This document shows, piece after piece, positions 1 through 5,336 of a stretch of DNA of 8,960 nt. Each line of letters starts with the position of its first letter. Position 1 is the first letter of the stretch. The stretch spans positions 1 to 8,960 of the forward strand of contig JACPTT010000085.1 in the NCBI GenBank assembly GCA_016192645.1. The letters are read 5' to 3'. Origin of the DNA: Candidatus Levyibacteriota bacterium (GTDB lineage Bacteria > Patescibacteriota > Microgenomatia > Levybacterales > UBA12049). The notes under the pieces were generated by a model. It searched no databases. It was given only the letters and a program-made list of their open reading frames with translations, and was not told the origin of the DNA. The position numbers and the translations under genes are program-made.

Positions 1-845
1 ACCAAGGTGCCTGTCCCAACCAAAAGCCCAAAGGTTCTGGCAAACTCGGTAAGGATTGACTGCTTAATCAGCTTGCCAAAAACAGGAAGCTTAAGCACAA
101 AATCATCAAAGATTAGCTGTCCTGACTCGGTTTTTCGCCAACGCCGGTAGAAAAAAATAAGCAGTGCAATAAGACCAAGAACCAACGGCCAAAATGTAAT
201 CGTAAAATTTGAAAGACCTACTATAATCTGAGTAGGCAAGGGCAAAGGAATATTGAGGCTTTTATACAGAGTATTGAGCTGCGGAATAACGAAAATCATC
301 ATAATAAACATCACCGCAATAATTCCCGCAATAACAATTGAAGGATACATCAGCGCTCCTTTAACCGTGCTTTTTAGTTTTTGCTGTTTTTCCAAGTTGT
401 CGGCAAGCCGAAGCAACACTTTATCAAGAAGTCCCGATGCTTCGCCGGCTTTGATAAGGGAGATATAAATTTGAGAAAAGAATTTGGGGTACTTGGCAAG
501 AGCCGCCGAGAATGTTTTTCCCTCGTCAATATCGATAATAATGCCGCTTACAATCTCAATCATTGCTTCATTTTGCACCTGATCTTTTAAAATACTAAGC
601 GACTGCATTAGGGTAAGGCCAGAAGCAAGCATTGATGAGAGCTGGCGGGTAAAAAATACAAGATCCGAAGATTTAGCTTTTTGGGTAAAAATCGATAAAA
701 TTCCTCTTTCTGTTTTTTGAGTAATGTGGGTAGGAAGCAGTTCTTTTGAGCGTAAAAATGACGCGGCTTCATTTGCGTCCTTAGCCTCAATTAATCCTCG
801 CACCTTTTTTCCGTCGCGGGTTACGGCTTTATACAACAATCTCAT
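1..845 (-). CDS. pilC: PilC / GspF-family type IV pilus inner-membrane platform protein (3' end outside window)
   Basis: Inner-membrane platform protein of the type IV pilus (T2SSF family), on which the PilB and PilT motors act. Translating the minus strand from the ATG at 845-843 gives 281 uninterrupted codons to the window edge, so the C-terminus is missing (family members are about 400 residues). Seen: a soluble N-terminal region beginning MRLLYKAVTRDGKKVRG, then the first T2SSF domain at about residues 64-190 with FTRQLSSMLASGLTL and the GEASGLL motif (134-140). A hydrophobic segment follows at about 169-190 and a second at about 208-233. The second T2SSF repeat is just starting at FARTFGLLVGTGT (268-280). 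The start lies 3 nt after the pilT stop; only a weak GGAT precedes it, so translational coupling is likely. It is the third gene of the pilB-pilT-pilC operon. Family call is firm; the symbol follows from context. Confidence 0.93.
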   Translation of the reverse strand, partial: MRLLYKAVTRDGKKVRGLIEAKDANEAASFLRSKELLPTHITQKTERGILSIFTQKAKSSDLVFFTRQLSSMLASGLTLMQSLSILKDQVQNEAMIEIVSGIIIDIDEGKTFSAALAKYPKFFSQIYISLIKAGEASGLLDKVLLRLADNLEKQQKLKSTVKGALMYPSIVIAGIIAVMFIMMIFVIPQLNTLYKSLNIPLPLPTQIIVGLSNFTITFWPLVLGLIALLIFFYRRWRKTESGQLIFDDFVLKLPVFGKLIKQSILTEFARTFGLLVGTGTL

Positions 846-848
846 AGG

Positions 849-1919
849 CTATCCGACCATTCTTAGGAGTTCGTCTTGATGCAAGGCATAGCTTTTGGCG
901 GTATCAAGGCTAATTGCTCCCGCTAGCACAAGTTGTGCCAAGGATGACTCAAGCGTAATCATACCAACATCCTGCGATGTTTGAATAACAGAATCTAGAA
1001 GATGAGTTTTTCCGTCTCTAATGTTGCTTGCCACGGCATTTGTGCCAAGCAAAACCTCAACCGCCGGCACTCTTCCACCTTGGATTTGAGGAACAAGCCT
1101 TTGTGAAATAATACCTTTTAAGGTTGACGCCAGCTGAATCCGTATTTGTCCCTGCTGATGGGCAGGAAAAGAGTCAATAATCCGATCGATGCTTTGAGAT
1201 GCCGAGTTTGTATGGAGAGTAGAAAAGACAAGGTGGCCGGTTTCGGCAATCGTAATGGCTGAAGCCATGGTTTCCGGATCCCGCATTTCTCCAACCAAAA
1301 CAACATCGGGATCTTCACGAAGAGCCGAGCGAAGTGCCATTGCCCACGAATGAGTATCGATTCCCATCTCACGCTGAGAAACAATGCTTTTTCCTTTAGG
1401 ATAAACATACTCAATTGGATCTTCAATAGTTAAAATATGGAAGGCGCTACTTAAATTAATCTCGTTAATAATTGAGGCGATAGTTGTTGATTTGCCATGG
1501 CCTGTGGGACCGCTAATCAAAATAAAACCTTGACGCAGAGTCGCAAACGAATGAAGAATTTTTGGCAGACGGAGCTCCTCAACTGTTTTAATTATTGGCG
1601 GAAGAAACCGAAAAGCAGCGCACAAATTTCCTTTTTGATAATAGGCATTTATACGAAAGCGGCCTAAATTTTCACTACCAACACCTTGACTAAATCCAAA
1701 AGAGAAATCCAACTCTTTGTTTGTCTCTAGAAGTTCTTTCTGCTGGGGGGTTAAAATAGAAAATACCATTGTCTGCACATCTTCTGCTTTTAGCGCCGGG
1801 TAATTCGGCATCGAAGAAAGCACTCCGTCAATACGAAGCGCAGGCGAAATACCCGGCAAAAGATGCAGGTCTGATGCGTTACTCCTTATGGTCTCGGCTA
1901 AAAGCCCTTGAATATCCAT
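849..1919 (-). CDS. pilT: Type IV pilus retraction ATPase PilT
   Basis: Hexameric cytoplasmic ATPase that drives pilus retraction (twitching, DNA uptake); 356 residues, close to the usual PilT length. Seen: N-terminal PAS-like region with ASDLHLLPGISPALRIDG (15-32), Walker A GPTGHGKS (137-144), Asp box LTIEDPIEY (163-171), Walker B LVGEMRD (208-214), His box HLVFSTLHTNSA (229-240), and the C-terminal NIRDGKTHLLDSVIQ segment (299-313), which corresponds to the AIRNLIRE-type retraction motif of PilT. No tetracysteine zinc site is present, unlike PilB. The Walker A has His where Ser is usual, which is still compatible with GxxxxGKS. The ATG at 1919-1917 is 3 nt beyond the pilB stop and has an AGGA ribosome-binding site at 1930-1927 (7-nt spacer) inside the end of pilB. 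Its stop (851-849) is 3 nt before pilC. Confidence 0.95.
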   Translation of the reverse strand: MDIQGLLAETIRSNASDLHLLPGISPALRIDGVLSSMPNYPALKAEDVQTMVFSILTPQQKELLETNKELDFSFGFSQGVGSENLGRFRINAYYQKGNLCAAFRFLPPIIKTVEELRLPKILHSFATLRQGFILISGPTGHGKSTTIASIINEINLSSAFHILTIEDPIEYVYPKGKSIVSQREMGIDTHSWAMALRSALREDPDVVLVGEMRDPETMASAITIAETGHLVFSTLHTNSASQSIDRIIDSFPAHQQGQIRIQLASTLKGIISQRLVPQIQGGRVPAVEVLLGTNAVASNIRDGKTHLLDSVIQTSQDVGMITLESSLAQLVLAGAISLDTAKSYALHQDELLRMVG

Positions 1920-1922
1920 ATT

Positions 1923-3653
1923 TTATTCCTGTGCCACTCTAAGTATTTCTTCTATTGTTGTTACCCCCTGCAAAACTTTTAAGTAGCCATCCTGTTTCAT
2001 GGTAATCATGCCCTCGGAAATTGCCTGTTTTTCAATTGTTGCGCTATCCGGATGCTCAAGCACCAGATGGGCTATTTTTTCAGAGACCGGCAGAACCTCA
2101 AAAATTCCAATTCTACCAAGGTAACCGGAATCCCCGCACTCGCTGCACCCCTTACCCTTATAGAGTTTTACTTCTGCTTCTGCTTTTGGAAAAAGATTGC
2201 CAAGAATCTCTTTCATCTCCGAAATTAGAGAGACAGGAGGAAGATATGCTTCTTTACAATGAGAACAAATCTTTCTGGCTATTCGCTGACCAACCATAGC
2301 ATTCATGGTCGAAGCAAGTAAAAACGGCTCTGCGCCTAAATCCAAAAGCCGAGGCAGTGCGCCTGCGGCGTTTGAGGTGTGAAGAGTTGAGAAGACCAAA
2401 TGGCCGGTAAGCGCCGCCTGGATGGCCAAATCCGTAGTTTCTTGATCTCGTATTTCACCAACTAAGATAATATTTGGGTCTTGGCGCAAAAACGCCCGAA
2501 GGCCGGTAGCAAAAGTAAGTCCAACAGCCGGATTTATCTGCACCTGATTAACACCCGCTATTTGATATTCAACCGGGTCCTCCAAAGACATGATGTTGAC
2601 GCGGGTGGTATTGAGCTTTGAAAGAACCGAATAAAGAGTGGTGGTTTTACCACTGCCGGTTGGTCCGCAGACAATAATAATGCCGTGTGGTCGAAGGATC
2701 GCCGTCTCAAGGTTTTTTAAAGCCGTTCCGCTTAAACCAAGCTCGGGAAGCGTTGGTATGCCGCCTGATTTTCGAAGAAGCCGCATTACAACTTTTTCTC
2801 CGTGCGCCGCCGGCAAAACCGAAATGCGAAGGTCAACTTCATCTTCGCCGGCTTTGAAATTAAAGCGCCCGTCCTGAGGGGTACGATGTTCGTCTATTTT
2901 CATCTCGGAAAGAATTTTAATCCGCGAAATAACTGCTTCCTGAACGGTTTTTGGCAGGCTCAATCTGTCGTATAAAATGCCGTCTATTCGGTAGCGAACC
3001 CGCACCCTATCCTCCTGTGGTTCGATATGCACATCGGAGGCTCTGCTTGTTACGGCATACTCCAAAATGGTTGAGACAATCTTGGCAATCGGCGCTTCTT
3101 TAATAATCTGGGCTATTTGGGCGCTGTCAACGGTTTTTATCTTCTTAAGCTCTTCTGTCTCTTTTAATGCCGCTCCCACTTCGGTTATCAGCTCTTGCCT
3201 GTACTGGGTGGAAATTGCCTTGATTACCTCCGGCAAAGAAGCGGCAAATGCTTTTATGGATAATCCTGTTTTTTGTTGGAGAAATGAAAGAGCCTCAAGA
3301 TCAACGGGATTGCCCATAGCAAGGGAGAGAGTTTTGCTTTTTTCATCATAAAGAAAAGGGACGAGAGAAAAACGCTCCGCAACAGAACGCGGGACAAAAC
3401 TTAAAGCCTCGGGAGAAAAAGAAGCGTTGGCAAGAGAGATAAAGGGAATTCCCAAAAGCTTTGCCTTTGCTTCGGCAAGCTTATCGGGTGCGACTAAATT
3501 CTCAGATTCGATAATGCGCTCAATAGATTTACCCTCTGAGGCGCTTTTGACTTTCACGTCTTCGTACTGCTCTTGGTTTAGAAGATGCTCGGAGAGTAAA
3601 ATATCGGCAACTGTCTGAACCGAAGCAACCGGTGAAACATCATTATTAGGCAT
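1923..3653 (-). CDS. pilB: Type IV pilus assembly ATPase PilB (GspE family)
   Basis: Cytoplasmic secretion-type ATPase that powers pilin polymerisation; 576 residues, normal for PilB. Seen: N-terminal MshEN/T2SSE_N-like region at about 15-150 (GKSIERIIESENLV, LLGIPFISL), though the usual RLG-type start of the cyclic-di-GMP motif is not evident, so I do not claim nucleotide binding there. The ATPase core follows: ASDVHIEP (205-212), Walker A GPTGSGKTT (330-338), Asp box LEDPVEY (357-363), Walker B ILVGEIRD (396-403), His box HLVFSTLHT (418-426). A zinc-binding pair of CxxC motifs lies at C463/C466 and C503/C506, and GRIGIFEVLP at 513-522. The tetracysteine motif separates it from PilT. It heads the operon and is divergent from holB across 65 bp. 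A TTGACA -35 sits upstream with the predicted transcript starting next to the ATG. Confidence 0.95.
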   Translation of the reverse strand: MPNNDVSPVASVQTVADILLSEHLLNQEQYEDVKVKSASEGKSIERIIESENLVAPDKLAEAKAKLLGIPFISLANASFSPEALSFVPRSVAERFSLVPFLYDEKSKTLSLAMGNPVDLEALSFLQQKTGLSIKAFAASLPEVIKAISTQYRQELITEVGAALKETEELKKIKTVDSAQIAQIIKEAPIAKIVSTILEYAVTSRASDVHIEPQEDRVRVRYRIDGILYDRLSLPKTVQEAVISRIKILSEMKIDEHRTPQDGRFNFKAGEDEVDLRISVLPAAHGEKVVMRLLRKSGGIPTLPELGLSGTALKNLETAILRPHGIIIVCGPTGSGKTTTLYSVLSKLNTTRVNIMSLEDPVEYQIAGVNQVQINPAVGLTFATGLRAFLRQDPNIILVGEIRDQETTDLAIQAALTGHLVFSTLHTSNAAGALPRLLDLGAEPFLLASTMNAMVGQRIARKICSHCKEAYLPPVSLISEMKEILGNLFPKAEAEVKLYKGKGCSECGDSGYLGRIGIFEVLPVSEKIAHLVLEHPDSATIEKQAISEGMITMKQDGYLKVLQGVTTIEEILRVAQE

Positions 3654-3660
3654 TGCTTTA

Positions 3661-3690
3661 ATAGTAGGAAAAAGTAGGCTATAATGTCAA
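3661..3690 (-). promoter_or_regulatory. Predicted promoter of the pilB-pilT-pilC operon
   Basis: Read on the minus strand, there is a perfect -35 TTGACA (3690-3685), an 18-nt spacer and a -10 candidate TACTAT (3666-3661, 4 of 6 matches). With usual spacing the transcript would start at about 3654, one base before the pilB ATG at 3653, and no ribosome-binding site is possible. The -35 abuts the -10 of the opposing holB promoter. This is a pattern-based prediction. Confidence 0.55.
3680..3685 (+). promoter_or_regulatory. Predicted -10 box of the holB promoter
   Basis: Perfect TATAAT hexamer 33 nt upstream of the holB ATG. The -35 position 17 nt upstream (3657-3662, TTTAAT) is poor. Predicted start at about 3692 gives a leader of about 27 nt that contains the palindrome at 3694-3710. 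It shares base 3685 with the -35 of the divergent pilB promoter, so the two promoters cannot easily be occupied at once. Confidence 0.5.
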
Positions 3691-3693
3691 GGA

Positions 3694-3710
3694 GTCAAGC
3701 TCAGCTTGAC
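3694..3710. repeat. 17-bp perfect palindrome GTCAAGC-TCA-GCTTGAC between pilB and holB
   Basis: Perfect 7-bp arms around a 3-nt TCA centre (the A/T flanks of the centre also pair on paper, giving 8-bp arms around one base). An extra direct copy of the arm, GTCAAG, lies 8 bp upstream at 3686-3691, where it forms the -35 of the pilB promoter. The site falls in the predicted 5' leader of holB. It could be an operator for a dimeric repressor, an mRNA hairpin, or one copy of a dispersed palindromic repeat; the sequence alone does not decide. Confidence 0.6.
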
Positions 3711-3718
3711 GACGAATT

Positions 3719-4450
3719 ATGCAAAGCCTTATCATTTCCGCAAAAAACCAAAAACTGGCAGAAGAATATGTCCAAAAAATCTGCGCTGACTACCAGATAG
3801 ATCGCTTCGATATTTATAATGCTGAAGAGGAAAAAGGAACAATTGGAATTGAGAAAATAAGAAACCTCCAGAAAAAACTCTTTCTCAAACCCATAAGAAG
3901 CAAAGTTAAAGCCGCGGTGATAAAAAATGCCGAAAATCTAACTCTTGAGGCGCAAAACGCCCTTTTGAAATCCCTTGAAGAACCGCCAGACAATACTATT
4001 GTTATATTAACGGTTTCAAATAAGGATCTGTTGGTTTCGACTATTCTTTCTCGATGTAAGATTATTGAACTAAAAGAAGATGATGCTCAATTGCCAAAAA
4101 ATGAAATATCTCAATATCTCGATATCTTAATTTCCCTACGCTCTTACGGAATAGGGGAGCGCTTAAAACTTACTCAAGATGTGGGAAAGACCAAAGAAGA
4201 AGCACTTTTGTGGCTTGAGAAAATGATTCTTATTACACGGGGACATCTCATTGAGACTATTGAAAAAAATGGCTCACGCTTTAATGATTTAAACCTGCCT
4301 GCCGGCAAGGCAGGTCATTTTAGCAAAGATGGATTCTCCGCGTACCAGCATCTAAGCCTCCTAATCTCCCTCCAAAAGTCCTATGTTATTTTGAAAACCA
4401 CCAACGCCAACCCCCGCTTTACCCTCGAAACCCTCCTACTAAACTCCTAA
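3719..4450 (+). CDS. holB: DNA polymerase III delta-prime-like clamp-loader subunit
   Basis: Clamp-loader AAA+ type protein expected to help load the sliding clamp during replication. 243 residues, short for delta-prime (usually about 300 or more). Seen: AAVIKNAENLTLEAQNALLKSLEEPPDNTIVIL (about 65-97), the hallmark segment shared by HolB and DnaX, and the SRC motif (sensor region) in STILSRCKIIEL at 107-118. There is no Walker A loop, as expected for a non-hydrolysing delta-prime subunit and against a DnaX tau/gamma call. The C-terminal end (SLQKSYVILKTTNANPRFTLETLLLNS) resembles the end of the collar domain. Residues 192-199 (NLPAGKAG) are encoded by an inserted palindrome. The start at ATG 3719 has no clear Shine-Dalgarno site. 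It is divergent from pilB; a mobile element lies directly downstream. Family confident; the exact subunit name is inferred. Confidence 0.85.
   Translation: MQSLIISAKNQKLAEEYVQKICADYQIDRFDIYNAEEEKGTIGIEKIRNLQKKLFLKPIRSKVKAAVIKNAENLTLEAQNALLKSLEEPPDNTIVILTVSNKDLLVSTILSRCKIIELKEDDAQLPKNEISQYLDILISLRSYGIGERLKLTQDVGKTKEEALLWLEKMILITRGHLIETIEKNGSRFNDLNLPAGKAGHFSKDGFSAYQHLSLLISLQKSYVILKTTNANPRFTLETLLLNS
4293..4315. repeat. In-frame imperfect palindrome inside holB, encoding LPAGKAG
   Basis: Arms ACCTGCC (4293-4299) and GGCAGGT (4309-4315) pair perfectly around a 9-nt centre that itself contains the palindrome TGCCGGCA. With one bulged A the whole 23-nt element is close to a full inverted repeat. 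It is far more GC-rich than the surrounding AT-rich gene and adds NLPAGKAG (residues 192-199) to the protein without shifting the frame. I associate LPAGKAG/LPAGRQAG-like insertions with Patescibacteria proteins from memory; this was not checked here. Confidence 0.75.
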
Positions 4451-4474
4451 ACTCGTATGTACCGTTTCGTCCTA

Positions 4475-4480
4475 TCTATA
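4475..4480. repeat. Possible left target-site duplication (TCTATA)
   Basis: The hexamer TCTATA sits one base outside the left inverted repeat. The same hexamer lies one base outside the right inverted repeat at 5263-5268, in the same orientation. This is symmetric placement, but the hexamer is short and AT-rich, so chance is possible. Confidence 0.35.
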
Positions 4481-4481
4481 C

Positions 4482-4515
4482 CGATCCCGTATCGTTCCAG
4501 ATTTGACACTTCGGT
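4482..4515 (+). repeat. Left imperfect inverted repeat of the Y1 transposase element
   Basis: Consists of CGATCCCGTATCG (4482-4494), an 11-nt middle, and ACACTTCGGT (4506-4515). The reverse complement of 5228-5261 has the same two blocks with the same spacing: 28 of 34 positions agree. The 13-bp block is itself a weak hairpin (CGAT...ATCG). The middle of this copy carries TTGACA, a likely -35 for the transposase; the right copy has AGAACA there instead. Confidence 0.85.
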
Positions 4516-4531
4516 AATTATGTGTTTTATT
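4503..4531 (+). promoter_or_regulatory. Predicted transposase promoter overlapping the left inverted repeat
   Basis: A perfect -35 TTGACA (4503-4508) is followed after 17 nt by TTTATT (4526-4531), preceded by TG one base upstream (4523-4524), which makes an extended -10. The expected start is about 4538, two bases before the ATG at 4540. The -35 lies inside the inverted repeat, so the element carries its own promoter. Confidence 0.5.
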
Positions 4532-4539
4532 TTAAGGTG

Positions 4540-5208
4540 ATGGCGCGGCGAAAAACAATACTCGCTACAAATGAGGTTTACCACGTATATAATCGCGGGG
4601 TAGAAAAACGACCTATCTTTATACTGAAGAAGGATTATTTAAGATTTCTTGAACTAATAAATTATTACCAGTTCACAGATTGTCCTCTTAAATTTTCTTA
4701 TTTTGTACGACTCCCCTTAGAAGAAAGGCTAAATACTCTCAAAAAATTACAGAGCGAATCAAAAAAACTCGTTGATATCTTTGCGTTTTGTTTTATGCCG
4801 AATCATATGCATTTTTTGCTTAAACAACTCGCGGACAGATCCATCTCAAAATTCATGGCAAAAATAACTAACAGTTTCAGTCATTACTTTAATACACGCC
4901 ATGAGAGAACAGGATATTTGTTCCAGGGAAATTTTGGCGCAGTCAGAATAGAAACCAATGAACAATTAATTCATGTTAGCCGTTATATTCATCTTAATCC
5001 TGTTTCCTCCTATTTAGTCGAAATTAAAGACTTAGAGAACTATGAATACTCATCATATCCCGAGTATCTAAATATTAGATCTGGTTTTTCTAATGTGGAG
5101 GAAGTTCTTTCCTTTTTTAAGAACGGGCAAGAGTACAAAAACTTCGTCGAGGATCAGGCGGATTATGCGAGACAACTTGAAAATATCAAACACCTGACTC
5201 TCGAGTAA
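4540..5208 (+). CDS. REP-associated tyrosine (Y1/HUH) transposase
   Basis: Single-strand DNA transposase of the Y1_Tnp/IS200-like superfamily, RAYT group; it would nick and join palindromic ends through a 5'-phosphotyrosine. From ATG 4540 it has 222 residues. Seen: the N-terminal block NEVYHVYNRGVEKRPIF (11-27); the HUH motif in CFMPNHMHFLL with H89 and H91; the likely catalytic tyrosine Y116 in NSFSHYFNTRHERTGYLFQGNF; and the RYIHLNPV block (148-155) typical of RAYTs. An insert around LPLEERLNTLKKL (58-70) precedes the HUH motif. A GTG at 4522 is in frame and would add six residues, but I prefer 4540 because the family begins close to YHVYNRG and the predicted transcript starts at about 4538. 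No usable Shine-Dalgarno site is present: AAGG abuts the start. All catalytic residues are present, so it may be active. Confidence 0.9.
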   Translation: MARRKTILATNEVYHVYNRGVEKRPIFILKKDYLRFLELINYYQFTDCPLKFSYFVRLPLEERLNTLKKLQSESKKLVDIFAFCFMPNHMHFLLKQLADRSISKFMAKITNSFSHYFNTRHERTGYLFQGNFGAVRIETNEQLIHVSRYIHLNPVSSYLVEIKDLENYEYSSYPEYLNIRSGFSNVEEVLSFFKNGQEYKNFVEDQADYARQLENIKHLTLE

Positions 5209-5227
5209 AGATTCATTAACCAATTTC

Positions 5228-5261
5228 ACCGAAGTGTTCTATCTGTTCCGATACGGGATCG
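5228..5261 (-). repeat. Right imperfect inverted repeat of the Y1 transposase element
   Basis: ACCGAAGTGT (5228-5237), an 11-nt middle, and CGATACGGGATCG (5249-5261) mirror the left repeat (28 of 34 positions). Because the 13-bp core is near-palindromic, a direct alignment with the left end is also possible: CTATCT at 5239-5244 and CCGAT at 5248-5252 match 4472-4477 and 4481-4485 at equal spacing. Confidence 0.85.
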
Positions 5262-5262
5262 T

Positions 5263-5268
5263 TCTATA
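5263..5268. repeat. Possible right target-site duplication (TCTATA)
   Basis: Same hexamer and orientation as 4475-4480, one base outside the right inverted repeat. Y1 transposases normally leave no target duplication, so this may be chance or part of a longer end structure. Confidence 0.35.
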
Positions 5269-5279
5269 TAAAGTTGGTT

Positions 5280-5300
5280 AAAATTTCCTCTGGAAATTTT
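5280..5300. repeat. Perfect 9-bp-stem palindrome upstream of gyrB
   Basis: AAAATTTCC (5280-5288), loop TCT (5289-5291), GGAAATTTT (5292-5300) form a perfect inverted repeat with a 3-nt loop. The right arm ends in a T run reaching 5301, so it could act as a weak terminator for transcripts from the transposase side. The right arm also overlaps the presumed -35 of gyrB, so it could instead be an operator or another dispersed palindrome. The stem is AT-rich, which weakens the terminator reading. Confidence 0.6.
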
Positions 5301-5325
5301 TGGAGGGATTTGGTAAAATTATATT
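5291..5325 (+). promoter_or_regulatory. Predicted gyrB promoter
   Basis: Extended -10 TGGTAAAAT (5311-5319) with a -35 candidate TGGAAA (5291-5296, 4 of 6) at 17-nt spacing. An alternative -10, TATATT, overlaps at 5320-5325. Transcription would begin at about 5326-5332, leaving a leader of 5-11 nt before the ATG at 5337. The only purine-rich GGAGGG (5302-5307) lies upstream of that start and is too far away to be a ribosome-binding site. Confidence 0.45.
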
Positions 5326-5336
5326 ATTAAAGCTGT

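Larger units (their letters stand above)
4482..5261 (+). mobile_element. Small transposable element with one REP-type Y1 (HUH) transposase and 34-bp inverted flanks
   Basis: A single transposase gene is bracketed by matching imperfect inverted repeats (4482-4515 and 5228-5261), giving about 780 bp in all. It lies between the holB stop and the gyrB promoter, interrupting neither gene. The composition (Y1 transposase, no accessory TnpB, palindromic flanks) fits a REP-associated tyrosine transposase (RAYT) or IS200-like unit. The limits are inferred from the inverted repeats and could extend a few bases either way. Confidence 0.75.

Noticed and set aside
1118..1426. Open frame of 102 codons on the minus strand
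   Set aside because: It lies wholly inside pilT in another frame; the pilT frame carries all family motifs and this one has no recognisable features.
2360..2370. CGCC-TGC-GGCG palindrome inside pilB
   Set aside because: Only 4-bp arms, and it encodes the conserved segment after the His box, so coding constraint explains it; not counted with the inserted palindromes.
3719..4450. DnaX (tau/gamma) instead of HolB
   Set aside because: No Walker A loop and no zinc-binding cysteines, and the protein is short; the delta-prime role fits better.
4522..4539. GTG start adding six residues to the transposase
   Set aside because: It lies upstream of the predicted transcript start and has no ribosome-binding site; the family N-terminus fits the ATG at 4540.
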